From NCBI GenBank assembly GCA_001799395.1, contig MGTJ01000105.1, positions 3,589 to 47,165 of the forward strand: 43,577 nt of DNA. The letters are read 5' to 3'. Each line of letters starts with the position of its first letter. Within the stretch, counting starts at the first letter, position 1. The stretch is from Desulfobacterales bacterium RIFOXYA12_FULL_46_15. Lineage in GTDB: Bacteria; Desulfobacterota; Desulfobacteria; Desulfobacterales; Desulfobacteraceae. Shown piece after piece: positions 1 to 7,832 of the stretch. Position numbers and translations under genes: made by a program. The notes under the pieces were generated by a model. It was given only the letters and a program-made list of their open reading frames with translations, was not told the origin of the DNA and did not search any database.

Positions 1-619
1 TGTCCCCTTTGACCCATTCGGCAAGGACATAGGGACCTGCACCTACCGGGTTCTGGCGGACGTCTTCCCCGTATTTTTCAATGGCAGCCGGGCTGATGGG
101 GGATACAAGGGCCAGGGACATGGTCGCATCCAGGGGTGCGAACGGATATTTCAGATTTAATTGAACGGTGAGATCGTCAATTTTTACACATTCTTTGACC
201 ATGGATACGGCATACCGCAAGGGGACCCGCATTTCCGGTTTCATGATCCTGTCCCAGGTCTGTTTGACCACATCTGCATTGAACGGGGTGCCGTCACTGA
301 ATTGGACTCCTTTTTGAAGATGCAGGGTCATGGTCAGTCCGTCTTCCGATGTCGTGTGTTTGGCAAGAAGCCTCGGGTGGACATTGCCTTTCGGGTCCTG
401 GTAATACATATTGTCATAGATCAGGTCGCAGATATTCTGGAACAGGGTGGTGGTCTGTTCCTGGGGATTAAAGGTATCGGCATCCACGCCGATTCCGATT
501 TTTAATTCCTTGATCTGGGCTGCGCCTGCCATAGGCGAGATCCACAAAACCACCAGGGCCGTCAGGATAAGACGTGTAAAAATTCGTCTGAAATGCTTTC
601 CTTTCCCATTTTTTTTCAT
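1..619 (-). CDS. ABC transporter substrate-binding protein, family 5 (peptide/nickel type), partial
   Basis: I translated this by hand from the minus strand. It starts at an ATG at 619 behind a clear AAGGAG and stays open to the left edge, so only the first 206 residues are visible. Residues 1-34 form a signal peptide with a basic N-terminus, hydrophobic core and small residues near a GAA cleavage area. The mature part has hallmarks of the DppA/OppA family: the FSDGTPFNADVV block near residue 110 and NPVGAGPYVLAEW near the visible end. Such proteins capture oligopeptides or related solutes in the periplasm and pass them to a two-permease, two-ATPase transporter. It lies 28 bp downstream of the amidohydrolase in the same direction, so permease genes probably follow off-window. 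The ligand cannot be read from the sequence. Confidence 0.9.
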   Translation of the reverse strand, partial: MKKNGKGKHFRRIFTRLILTALVVLWISPMAGAAQIKELKIGIGVDADTFNPQEQTTTLFQNICDLIYDNMYYQDPKGNVHPRLLAKHTTSEDGLTMTLHLQKGVQFSDGTPFNADVVKQTWDRIMKPEMRVPLRYAVSMVKECVKIDDLTVQLNLKYPFAPLDATMSLALVSPISPAAIEKYGEDVRQNPVGAGPYVLAEWVKGD

Positions 620-647
620 CTTCACATCTCCTTTTCAAATAGTTTAT

Positions 648-1844
648 TTATGATTCATCTTTGATGAATTGACCGCTTTTCATGACTTCTATAATGGCAT
701 CAGGTTCGTTTAATATGTCGATATCGTCCAGGGGATTGTGTCGTACCAGGACGATATCTGCAATCTTCCCCTGCTCAATAGTGCCGATTTGATTCTCCAT
801 CCCGAGCACCCTTGATGCAACCCCGGTTGCTGCCATGAGGGCTTCCATGGGAGTAAGCCCGCGTCTGACCAAGAGGGGGATTTCCATCAGGTTTTTCCCA
901 TGATAATTAAACGGGGTTCCGGCATCGGTTCCCATGGCTATGGCGACACCGGCCTGATGTGCTTTTTTAACGCTTTCTGTATGATGGGGTGTAACAATTG
1001 TATTTTTTTTTACAGCCCATTCCGGGATGCCGCCTGCAACCCCCATTTTGCCGATGTGATACATGGCGGCAATGGTGGGGATATAAAAGACCTTGTTTTC
1101 AATCATCAAGGAAATAATTTCATCGGTCAGATAAATGCCGTGCTCTATGGAATCAATACCTGCACGGAGGGCATCCATAATGCCCTTGCTTCCCATGGCA
1201 TGGGTTGCTGTTTTTCTGCCTGCCTTATGGGCCTCTTCAATGCCGGCCTTCATTTCTTCATAGGTAAGTTGAGAACTTCCCGGCTCCACAGAAGATGTCA
1301 ACACGCCGCCTGTGGCCATTAGTTTAATAATGTCGGCCCCGGCTTTGATCTGTTCCCTGGCAGCCCGCCTGACATCGTCCGGCCCGTCCGCCTCACGGCC
1401 CAGGGGCCACCCATGGCCGCCGGTCATGCAGATGGGGCAGCCGGAAGCCAGCACCCTGGGGCCTTTGATCAAGCCTGAGGCAATGGCTTGTTTCAATGCA
1501 AGATCAATGCCTTGTTTCCCCCCCAGATCCCGGACCGTGGTAATTCCGCCTGCCAGGGTTTTTAATGCATGCTTCACCCCTTTTATGGTGGTGATCGCAT
1601 CTGATTCTCCGCTAATGGTTCTAATGGGGTCAGGGCTTGCATCCATCACAAGATGGACATGGCAGTCAATAAACCCGGGGAAAAGAACAGCGTCTTTGAT
1701 AGGAATCTTGCGCGTATCTTTGTCAAGCCCTGAATCCGTTTCCCTGATACTGACAATTTTATCATTTTCCACCAGTACGGTGGCATGTTCCAACACCCGG
1801 CCATCTCCAATAAATACCCGGCCATCAACAAATGCCGTTTTCAT
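648..1844 (-). CDS. Metal-dependent amidohydrolase (imidazolonepropionase / Xaa-Pro dipeptidase-like)
   Basis: This 398-residue cytoplasmic hydrolase of the amidohydrolase superfamily has the full metal-site set: HxH at 62 and 64 in a PGFIDCHVH motif, a candidate bridging Lys at 174 in DIIKLMATGG, His 215, His 235 in SIEHG, and Asp 307 in MGTDAG. It shows the usual small N-terminal beta-sandwich, the TIM-barrel core, and a C-terminal return to the sandwich at IADIVLV. Related enzymes hydrolyse cyclic amides or Xaa-Pro and other dipeptides. Its start codon overlaps the stop of the upstream GntR gene (ATGA), so the two are translationally coupled. A peptide-type binding protein follows, which favours a peptide or peptide-like substrate, but that is inference from context. 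Confidence 0.9.
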   Translation of the reverse strand: MKTAFVDGRVFIGDGRVLEHATVLVENDKIVSIRETDSGLDKDTRKIPIKDAVLFPGFIDCHVHLVMDASPDPIRTISGESDAITTIKGVKHALKTLAGGITTVRDLGGKQGIDLALKQAIASGLIKGPRVLASGCPICMTGGHGWPLGREADGPDDVRRAAREQIKAGADIIKLMATGGVLTSSVEPGSSQLTYEEMKAGIEEAHKAGRKTATHAMGSKGIMDALRAGIDSIEHGIYLTDEIISLMIENKVFYIPTIAAMYHIGKMGVAGGIPEWAVKKNTIVTPHHTESVKKAHQAGVAIAMGTDAGTPFNYHGKNLMEIPLLVRRGLTPMEALMAATGVASRVLGMENQIGTIEQGKIADIVLVRHNPLDDIDILNEPDAIIEVMKSGQFIKDES

Positions 1845-2605
1845 GATTTCTCTCCGTTAGTTTTAATTCCTGCCGTATCGTACCCAAGGGGCCCATCCAG
1901 GTCTTCCCGTAGAATTTTTTTTGTCAGTTCAAAGTGATCCTTCATCAGTTTTTCAGCTTCTTCTTCACGACGATGAAGGATGCAATCATAAAATTTATAA
2001 TTATAGTCCAGATCCTGCCGTTTATTTTTTTCATTCACAGGCCAGGTCTTTGCAATATCGTCGAATATTTCTGCAACCGCTTCCATGGCTGCTGTAAAGA
2101 GGCTGTTGTGGCAGGCTTTTGCTATCAGAACATGGAATTCAATGTGTTTACGCAGTTTGATTTCACCATTTCCCATTTCTTTTTCGCAGGCTTCAATATT
2201 GGCTCTCAGGGCTGCCAGATCTTCTTCGGTCCTACGGCGGATAGCCGTCTTGATCAATACCGGTTCCAGGGTCTGCCGAAAATCAATGACTTCATCCTCG
2301 GTCAGTGTGCCGAATTGAAAACAATTGACCAGGGAGTCCCCCACTTGTTTCATATCCGGGGCTGATACAAAATTGCCGCCATACATGCCCCGGACTTTCC
2401 GGATCAGACCTTTGGCCTGCATTTCCCGCAGAGCCTCGCGTACTGCCACCTTGCTGACCTTAAACTGGGCGGCAATTTTTTCTTCCGTGGGCAGTTTATC
2501 CCCCTCTTTCAGGGAGCCGTCCCGAAGTGCCTGTTCCAGGACTGCCATGATTTTATCCGACACCCGGTCTTTTTTGATTGAGAAATTTTGAAAGATATTG
2601 TCCAA
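1841..2605 (-). CDS. GntR-family transcriptional regulator, FadR/FCD subfamily
   Basis: The protein has 254 residues. The N-terminal winged helix (about 13-80) carries the GntR signature GDKLPTEEKIAAQFKVSKVAVREAL. The C-terminal part (about 95-235) is an all-helical FCD ligand domain with the usual metal-type histidines in HIEFHVLIAKACH and near MKDHF. Such proteins repress or activate catabolic operons in response to a small organic acid or amino-acid-like ligand. The start is a TTG at 2605 with AAAGGATAGGAA upstream; the next Met (residue 20) would cut into the first HTH helix, so the TTG is preferred. It is the first gene of an operon with the amidohydrolase (4-bp overlap) and binding protein. 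A perfect inverted repeat at 2623-2644 sits just upstream, suggesting autoregulation. Confidence 0.92.
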   Translation of the reverse strand: MDNIFQNFSIKKDRVSDKIMAVLEQALRDGSLKEGDKLPTEEKIAAQFKVSKVAVREALREMQAKGLIRKVRGMYGGNFVSAPDMKQVGDSLVNCFQFGTLTEDEVIDFRQTLEPVLIKTAIRRRTEEDLAALRANIEACEKEMGNGEIKLRKHIEFHVLIAKACHNSLFTAAMEAVAEIFDDIAKTWPVNEKNKRQDLDYNYKFYDCILHRREEEAEKLMKDHFELTKKILREDLDGPLGYDTAGIKTNGEKS

Positions 2606-2622
2606 TTCCTATCCTTTCAATA

Positions 2623-2644
2623 AAAAAACTATAGTTAGTTTTTT
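2623..2644. promoter_or_regulatory. Candidate GntR operator (inverted repeat)
   Basis: Two perfect 9-bp arms, AAAAAACTA and TAGTTTTTT, are separated by TAGT. The repeat lies 18-39 bp upstream of the GntR start and in the divergent interval before the FKBP gene. Short AT-rich palindromes in this position are typical operators of FadR-type regulators. That this regulator binds it is inference. Confidence 0.45.
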
Positions 2645-2725
2645 ATCCATATGCTTTTTTATTGTCAATAAAAAAGATGATGTTAAAAAAATAATAAGGG
2701 GTGATCCAGGGAGGATTTATTAGGA

Positions 2726-2754
2726 TTGAAAACTTGGATTTGTTCTGCTACGGT
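2726..2754 (+). promoter_or_regulatory. Possible sigma70-type promoter for the FKBP gene
   Basis: TTGAAA and TACGGT are separated by exactly 17 bp and end about 48 bp before the FKBP start. The -35 is good but the -10 matches the consensus poorly, so this is tentative. Confidence 0.25.
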
Positions 2755-2801
2755 TATGTCGGGTAACGTGTGATGATAAAGTTTTTCGGTGGAGAGATGA
2801 A

Positions 2802-3536
2802 ATGCGGTTTAAAAAAATAATTGTTTTTATTCTGATTCTTACCTTTTACGCCTGTTTAAAAGGTTTTGCAGATGACAAGACAACCCTGTCCCTTGAAAAA
2901 GCAGAGATTGAAAAACAGATCAGTTATGCACTGGGTTATGATATCCTGGAACAGATGAAAGGAAATTTTCCCCTTGACCCTGACCTTTTCATCATGGGAC
3001 TCGATGATGCAAAAAAAAATCAACCCAGGCTTTCCGAGGAAAAAATAAAAGACCTTTTAACCTCCTATCAGAGGATTTTAAGACAGAAACAGATTGAGAA
3101 AATGAAACTGGATTCAGAGAAGAACAGGAAAGAAGGAACCGCGTTTTTAGAGGCCAATAAAAAAAAGGAAGGGGTTCTCACTCTCTCAAGCGGGCTTCAA
3201 TATAAGATTCTGACCCAGGGAGAAGGCCCTGTTCCAAACCCGATGGATACGGTGGAATGCCATTACAAGGGCACCCTGATCGACGAGACGGTTTTTGATT
3301 CATCCCATGACAGGGGAGAACCTGCCAGATTTCAGGTCAACCAGGTCATCCAGGGCTGGGGTGAAGCCCTTCGGATCATGAAGACCGGTTCCACCTGGAT
3401 ACTCTATGTTCCGGCTGATCTTGCCTATGGAGACAGGGGAGCCGGGGATATGATAAAACCGGGGGCGACATTGATTTTTCAAATCGAATTACTGGGTATT
3501 GTGGCGCAAGGATATTATGATAGTTCTGGGAATTAA
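2802..3536 (+). CDS. Secreted FKBP-type peptidyl-prolyl cis-trans isomerase (FkpA/Mip-like)
   Basis: The 244-residue protein has an N-terminal signal peptide (about 1-24, ending GFA-DD). A helical, lysine-rich FKBP_N dimerisation region follows at about 30-120, then a C-terminal FKBP domain at about 135-238. The catalytic pocket is recognisable: FDSS, QVIQGWGEAL, and the loop LAYGDRGAGDMIKPGATLIFQIELL. Mip/FkpA proteins are periplasmic or outer-membrane-associated dimers that assist folding by isomerising Xaa-Pro bonds. There is no convincing lipobox (the Cys at residue 18 is in TFYACLKG), so periplasmic location is more likely than a lipoprotein. The flavoprotein gene begins inside its last 20 bases, so the pair is probably cotranscribed, although no functional link is known. 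Confidence 0.93.
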   Translation: MRFKKIIVFILILTFYACLKGFADDKTTLSLEKAEIEKQISYALGYDILEQMKGNFPLDPDLFIMGLDDAKKNQPRLSEEKIKDLLTSYQRILRQKQIEKMKLDSEKNRKEGTAFLEANKKKEGVLTLSSGLQYKILTQGEGPVPNPMDTVECHYKGTLIDETVFDSSHDRGEPARFQVNQVIQGWGEALRIMKTGSTWILYVPADLAYGDRGAGDMIKPGATLIFQIELLGIVAQGYYDSSGN

Positions 3537-4086
3537 CGGAAGCCCGCGTCATCAGGGCAATTCAAGCTTTCTCATGTCGCTTTTCATGGAAGAAATGAAG
3601 AAAAAAGGCCATGAGACCGAAGTCTTGAGTGCGGTCCGTCTTAAGATCAATCCCTGTATCGGGTGCGGCCATTGCGAAACAAAAGGTGTTTGTATTTTTG
3701 ATGATGATTTTACCCGGATTTTTCTGCCGGCCGTTATTAAAGCAGACATTCTTGTCCTTTCCTCCCCTGTCTATTTTTATGCATTTCCGGCAGCGTTAAA
3801 AGCCCTTATCGATCGCATTCAGGTGTTATGGTCCAGAAAATACAGGCTTGAACTAAACGAGTTTAAAGGCCGCAGCCGTAAGGGGGTGCTCTTGGCTGTA
3901 GGGGCAACACGTGGAAAAGACTTGTTTGACGGCTTGAAGCTGACGGCCCGGTATTTTTTTGATGCAGCCTGTATCAGCTATGCAGGCGATCTCTGCTATA
4001 GGGGCATTGATGAAAAAGGGGAGCTGGAAAAGCACCCCTCAGTTCATGAAGATGTAAAACACCTGGTTGAAGATCTTATCCAATAA
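3517..4086 (+). CDS. Iron-sulfur flavoprotein / NADPH-dependent FMN reductase family protein
   Basis: This is a 189-residue flavodoxin-fold protein. It opens with MIVLGINGSPRHQGNSS, the FMN phosphate-binding loop of the FMN_red family. A compact cysteine cluster, CIGCGHCETKGVC (about 47-59), has the CX2CX2CX4C spacing that carries a 4Fe-4S cluster in Isf-type proteins. The flavin-ring loop SSPVYFYAFPAALKALIDR follows. Such proteins act as cytoplasmic electron carriers or quinone/oxygen-stress reductases in anaerobes. I place the start at ATG 3517 because AAGGA precedes it and the fold begins there; a TTG at 3499 would add six residues that fit nothing. Its stop overlaps the end of the convergent PEP carboxykinase gene by 11 bp. 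Confidence 0.88.
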   Translation: MIVLGINGSPRHQGNSSFLMSLFMEEMKKKGHETEVLSAVRLKINPCIGCGHCETKGVCIFDDDFTRIFLPAVIKADILVLSSPVYFYAFPAALKALIDRIQVLWSRKYRLELNEFKGRSRKGVLLAVGATRGKDLFDGLKLTARYFFDAACISYAGDLCYRGIDEKGELEKHPSVHEDVKHLVEDLIQ

Positions 4087-6034
4087 AAACATCAGGCAGC
4101 ACAATACTGCCATGGGCCGCTTTTAATGCCAGAAGTTCTTTTTTTTGTCCGGCAAGGATTTTTGGCAGGGTTTCAGGCAGCCTTTTTTCCTTGGCATAGG
4201 CGGTTTCCTGAAGTTCAATCCGCTTGATGATATTATCGAGATAAAGGGAGAACTGTTTCATATAAAGGTCTTTTGGATAGTCTTTGTTGATAATGTCTTT
4301 AAATAATGATTTCAAGTCTTCATATTTCGGGAGGTTGCCGATGGGGGTGGACAGATATCCGGTTTCAGCATGGGCATATCTTTCAAGCCAGGAGAGCCAT
4401 ACTTTTACATCTCTTTTTTCACCGAGGAGTCTGGGAGAGTCCCCGCCTCTTGCCTTGTCCGTTAAAAAATAATTCAGGCCTGCCATTACGGGTTTGTATT
4501 CGGGTCTGATCTTACTGCTGGCGAAGAATTTAAACTGGACAGCCATATAATCGGCCAGTGCCCCTGGAATGAACTGGCCATTGGCCCAGGGCGCTCTTTT
4601 TACCCCTGTAGCCCCTACCTCTGTGGCTGTGGCGGCGGAAACAATGCAGGCCCCGATAGCGACGCCTGCATCGGAATTTTTGGCTACCCAGACCGGGGGC
4701 ATGGTATCGGCATCCCGTCCGCTGTAGGTAAAGACCCGGGTAATGACCCCTTCCGGGTTATCCGCTTCCCTGGAGTAATTTTCAAGACAGGTTGAGCTTA
4801 TGGTACACCTGGAATTGGGATGGGACAAGGGGATGGGTTTGCCTTGATCATCGGTCTTGCCTTCATGCCACTCTCCCTGGAAATTGAACCCTTTCCGGGG
4901 ATGGGGCTCGTTATTTCCGACCCAGTGGGGCACCTTGTTTTCATCAATCAGAACATTGGACCAGATGACTTCATGACCGGGCCGGCGCAGGACTTTCATG
5001 AGCAAAGGATCTCCTGTCTGGTTGACATCCTCTACAATACCGAAGATACCGCATTCCGGGTTGATACTCCGGATGGAGCCGTCTTTGGCGATCCACATCT
5101 GGGCAAGATCATCGCCGATGAATACATTACCGGCCATGGCTGTGGTGGTTTTGCCGCACCCGCTGGGGGCGGCCCCGGCAAACCAGGTGATGCGGCCTTT
5201 GGGGCCATGAATCCCGGTGATAAACATATGTTCGGACAATTCATTCCCCGGGTTGTCATAAACCGCTTTATCCACGGCAAACCTGTGGTTTCCTTTTTTC
5301 AGGAGCAGGGTATTGCCGGCATAGGTGCATTTCCAGGCATAGGTGGTTCGGAATTTACGGTCCATAAACACCCTGGCATCGGGAAGATCTTCGGTCCGGT
5401 TCAGGCCTTCGCTGTGAACATTGGTGAAAAAATGCCCCAGGGTGGTGACCTCTTTGTCAAAGGCTTCATAGGCATTCCTGTAGAGAAGTTCCGCACTATG
5501 GGAGACATAGGCAGAACTTGTGATCTCAAGGGCCGGGTTTGAGGCGGGCGAACCCACGGGTCCCCTCATATAAAAACCGATGATCATGGTTTTGTCTTTC
5601 ATGATGTCCGTCATATGGGATCTGACCTGTTCAAGGGCAGTGGGCCTGTCCATCCGGTTGGCCAGGGAAGAGATTTCATCTTCCGGGTTTGCAATATAAT
5701 AGGTCCGGTCAACAATTCTTCCCTGTTCCCTGGCAAGGTCGAAATGAATGGTGTGGCCTTCCATGGCAAGGGGCTGTTCTTCTTTTTTTTCAAGGGCCAG
5801 GGTTCTGATGAACTTTTTATCCTCCGGAGACCCGGTATTGACAAAAATATCCTTTGGATTGCAGATCACAATGGAATTAGCGATCCGTTTTAAAACGTCA
5901 GGATGTTTGAACCGTAAAATCCGGCCCAGATTTTCTTTATCCATGAATTTTTCAAATATTTTTTTTGCGCTGTGCTCTGAATCCACTTTGCCGAGTTCAG
6001 TGATGATATCCATGTCTTTCTGTGTAATCTGCAT
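4076..6034 (-). CDS. pckG: Phosphoenolpyruvate carboxykinase (GTP)
   Basis: The 652-residue cytoplasmic enzyme interconverts oxaloacetate plus GTP with PEP, CO2 and GDP, linking the C4-acid pool to gluconeogenesis. Motifs of the GTP family are clear: substrate loop YMRGPVGSP near 155-163, the P-loop PSGCGKT at 290-296 with its characteristic Cys, the metal/kinase-2 region IGDDLAQMW near 306-314, and the SINPECGIFGIVEDVN block near 323-338. Length is slightly above the usual ~600. The frame is open up to a TTG at 6112, but ATG 6034 has GGAG at proper spacing and the upstream starts have none. A candidate promoter at 6084-6112 would also place the transcription start below those codons. It is divergent from the PHP gene and convergent with the flavoprotein gene. 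Confidence 0.95.
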   Translation of the reverse strand: MQITQKDMDIITELGKVDSEHSAKKIFEKFMDKENLGRILRFKHPDVLKRIANSIVICNPKDIFVNTGSPEDKKFIRTLALEKKEEQPLAMEGHTIHFDLAREQGRIVDRTYYIANPEDEISSLANRMDRPTALEQVRSHMTDIMKDKTMIIGFYMRGPVGSPASNPALEITSSAYVSHSAELLYRNAYEAFDKEVTTLGHFFTNVHSEGLNRTEDLPDARVFMDRKFRTTYAWKCTYAGNTLLLKKGNHRFAVDKAVYDNPGNELSEHMFITGIHGPKGRITWFAGAAPSGCGKTTTAMAGNVFIGDDLAQMWIAKDGSIRSINPECGIFGIVEDVNQTGDPLLMKVLRRPGHEVIWSNVLIDENKVPHWVGNNEPHPRKGFNFQGEWHEGKTDDQGKPIPLSHPNSRCTISSTCLENYSREADNPEGVITRVFTYSGRDADTMPPVWVAKNSDAGVAIGACIVSAATATEVGATGVKRAPWANGQFIPGALADYMAVQFKFFASSKIRPEYKPVMAGLNYFLTDKARGGDSPRLLGEKRDVKVWLSWLERYAHAETGYLSTPIGNLPKYEDLKSLFKDIINKDYPKDLYMKQFSLYLDNIIKRIELQETAYAKEKRLPETLPKILAGQKKELLALKAAHGSIVLPDVFIG

Positions 6035-6083
6035 CTTGTCTCCAATATCATAAAAGTTAAGGCTTTTTTTACGTTTAATTTGT

Positions 6084-6112
6084 TTCATATAATTATTAGC
6101 TTCTTTTTTCAA
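6084..6112 (-). promoter_or_regulatory. Candidate sigma70-type promoter for PEP carboxykinase
   Basis: On the minus strand TTGAAA (6112-6107) and TATGAA (6089-6084) are separated by 17 bp, about 50 bp upstream of the chosen ATG at 6034. The -35 matches well and the -10 at four of six positions. Confidence 0.4.
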
Positions 6113-6203
6113 TAGAATAAACTTTCATTGTGTTTTCGTGATAACCGGTATAAAAACAGGCGGATGAGCGAGATAACAGGATTTGATTTTGCAGGGGATA
6201 CAA

Positions 6204-7112
6204 ATGCAGAGGAAAATATTTGCGGATTTACACAATCATTCTACCTTATCAGACGGTGAATTCACCCCGGAAGAATTGATTGGAAAAGCAAAATCCTTGG
6301 GATTAAAGGCAATTGCCGTTACAGACCATGACACAATAGAGGGGTTGAAAACCGCAATTGACTCTGGAGAAAAACAGGGAATCGAAGTGATTCCGGGAAC
6401 GGAAATTTCCATCCGCTTCAAGAAACCCTTTTTTACAGGGACTCTTCACCTGTTATGCTATTTTTCACCAGATATGCTTTATGACAAAGAATTTACAGCA
6501 GAGATGAACCTTGCTCTTTCCAGGGGAAGAGGGGAAGCCCTTGTCCGGGCAAGAATCTGTGAAATCAATCGGTTCTTCGGCCCAAAGGGGAAAACTCCGC
6601 TGCTGATGCGGGACATGGAATTTGAACACATCGCAGAATTGAGCCAGAATGCCACGCGGCGGCATTTTGCCAGGGCCCTAAAGGAAACTTTCGGCATTAA
6701 AGATGATCAAACAGTTCATGTTGTTCTTGGGAATGACAGTCCAGCCTATCTTCCTTCAGGAACCGGCCTGGAATACGTCCAGGGGATGATAAGGAAAAAA
6801 GGCGTTCTTTGCGCCCTTGCTCATCCGGCAGCAGGATCATTTCCAGGCAAAGGGCATTATAAGGAAGTCCTGCCCCCACTTGATATTGTGCTTCAGATTC
6901 TGCCGGAGTTTCTTGATGCAGGGATCCGCGGCCTGGAAGTGTATTACCCGGGGCATACAAAAGAGCACCGGGATCTTTTAAAATCACTGGCAGACCGGCA
7001 TCATCTTCTTATCACCGGGGGATCGGACTGCCACGACGGCATGGATCGCCCCACAGGGGTAGAAGGTTTAACCGAATCAGAATACCAGAAATTTAAGGCG
7101 GCATTGATATGA
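6204..7112 (+). CDS. PHP-domain metal-dependent phosphoesterase (TrpH/YciV-like)
   Basis: The 302-residue protein has the PHP metal motifs: DLHNHSTLSDG at the N-terminus, VTDHDT, PGTEIS, an internal ALAHPA and the C-terminal GGSDCHDG. Family members with this layout are trinuclear-metal phosphoesterases; the best-studied hydrolyse 3',5'-nucleoside bisphosphates or trim RNA 5' ends. An insertion of about 100 residues between the third and fourth motifs is normal for this group. ATG 6204 is preferred over the TTG at 6183 because AGGGG lies at good spacing and the fold starts immediately. The stop overlaps the start of the next gene (ATGA), so the two are coupled. Confidence 0.87.
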   Translation: MQRKIFADLHNHSTLSDGEFTPEELIGKAKSLGLKAIAVTDHDTIEGLKTAIDSGEKQGIEVIPGTEISIRFKKPFFTGTLHLLCYFSPDMLYDKEFTAEMNLALSRGRGEALVRARICEINRFFGPKGKTPLLMRDMEFEHIAELSQNATRRHFARALKETFGIKDDQTVHVVLGNDSPAYLPSGTGLEYVQGMIRKKGVLCALAHPAAGSFPGKGHYKEVLPPLDIVLQILPEFLDAGIRGLEVYYPGHTKEHRDLLKSLADRHHLLITGGSDCHDGMDRPTGVEGLTESEYQKFKAALI

Positions 7113-7561
7113 GACGAAAAGAAAGAGAAATCGGCAACAGGGAGGAGATTGAAAAAATTTTAAAGAATAGCACTGTCTGCCGTCTTGCCATGGTGGATGA
7201 AGATAAGCCCTATATGGTTCCCATGAATTTCGGATACCGGGAAGGTGCTCTTTATCTGCACAGTGCTCGGGAAGGAAGAAAAATAGACCTGATCCGTAAA
7301 AACCCCAATGTCTGTTTTGAAGTGGATGAGATTGTCCGTTTTAGAAAAGCAAAGCTTGCCTGCGACTGGGGAGTGGAATATAAAAGCGTGATCGGGTCAG
7401 GTAAAGCGATTCTTCTTTCCACCCGGGATGAAAAAATCCAGGCCTTCAATATTATCATGGCACAGTATTCCGGCAGGGAGTTTGAATACCCGGACGAGAT
7501 GCTTGAAAAAACCCTTGCCATCAAAATTGAGATTGAGAAGATGACCGGCAAGAAATCCTGA
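7109..7561 (+). CDS. Pyridoxamine 5'-phosphate oxidase-family flavin-binding protein (NimA-like)
   Basis: The 150-residue protein is a split-barrel flavin-binding protein. It begins with a basic helix followed by CRLAMVDEDKPYMVPMNFGY and LYLHSAREGRKIDLIRKNPNVCFEVD, the pattern of the NimA/5-nitroimidazole-reductase-like group. It then has WGVEYKSVIGSGKAIL and a C-terminal helix. Family members bind FMN, F420 or haem, and substrates are mostly unknown, so a resistance role should not be assumed. It is translationally coupled to the PHP gene by a 4-bp overlap. No obvious terminator follows; the next gene is 271 bp away. Confidence 0.85.
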   Translation: MRRKEREIGNREEIEKILKNSTVCRLAMVDEDKPYMVPMNFGYREGALYLHSAREGRKIDLIRKNPNVCFEVDEIVRFRKAKLACDWGVEYKSVIGSGKAILLSTRDEKIQAFNIIMAQYSGREFEYPDEMLEKTLAIKIEIEKMTGKKS

Positions 7562-7714
7562 CGGCTTAAAAAAAATGTGGCATTGAAGACACTTAAAAAG
7601 GGTTCCTCTTGTTTCCGGAGATGAAAACCGGAGTCAAGGGTCAGGTACTGGGCCAGGGTAATGAGAACGGAATTACGGCCGAAATTGATCAGGACCATGG
7701 CAATGATATAAATC

Positions 7715-7743
7715 TTGAATAATAATAGATATTTTTTTATAGT
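7715..7743 (+). promoter_or_regulatory. Candidate sigma70-type promoter of the plus-strand signalling operon
   Basis: TTGAAT and TATAGT are separated by 17 bp, placing a start of transcription near 7750 and a leader of about 80 bases before the gene at 7833. This is the only sizeable gap before eight closely packed genes, so a promoter is expected here. The rest of the 7562-7832 interval has no coding signal. Confidence 0.45.
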
Positions 7744-7803
7744 GAATGGTGTATTAAATCATTCAATCAGATATCATGCCGGTACCGTGTTTTGTATGAT
7801 ATC
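7743..7803. promoter_or_regulatory. Two inverted repeats between promoter and signalling operon
   Basis: GATATCAT (7770-7777) is matched perfectly by ATGATATC (7796-7803) with 18 bp between, and a GGTACC palindrome lies inside. Just upstream, TGAATG (7743-7748) pairs with CATTCA (7760-7765). They lie just downstream of the candidate promoter and could be operators or a leader hairpin. No T-tract follows, so this is not a standard terminator. Confidence 0.35.
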
Positions 7804-7832
7804 AACCTTCCCGGGGAACAATAGGCAGGAAA

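Noticed and set aside
4820-5542. Plus-strand open frame of 240 codons
   Set aside because: It lies fully antisense to the catalytic core of PEP carboxykinase, has low-complexity Gly/Pro/Phe-rich content and no family features.
6035-6112. N-terminal extension of PEP carboxykinase from TTG 6112
   Set aside because: It has no ribosome site, the added residues are lysine-rich and unlike the family, and a candidate promoter overlaps it.
7562-7714. Possible small gene or RNA in the gap before the signalling operon
   Set aside because: No start with a ribosome site, no conserved RNA fold and no tRNA-like cloverleaf were seen; the minus-strand open frame here extends into the NimA-like gene as its shadow.
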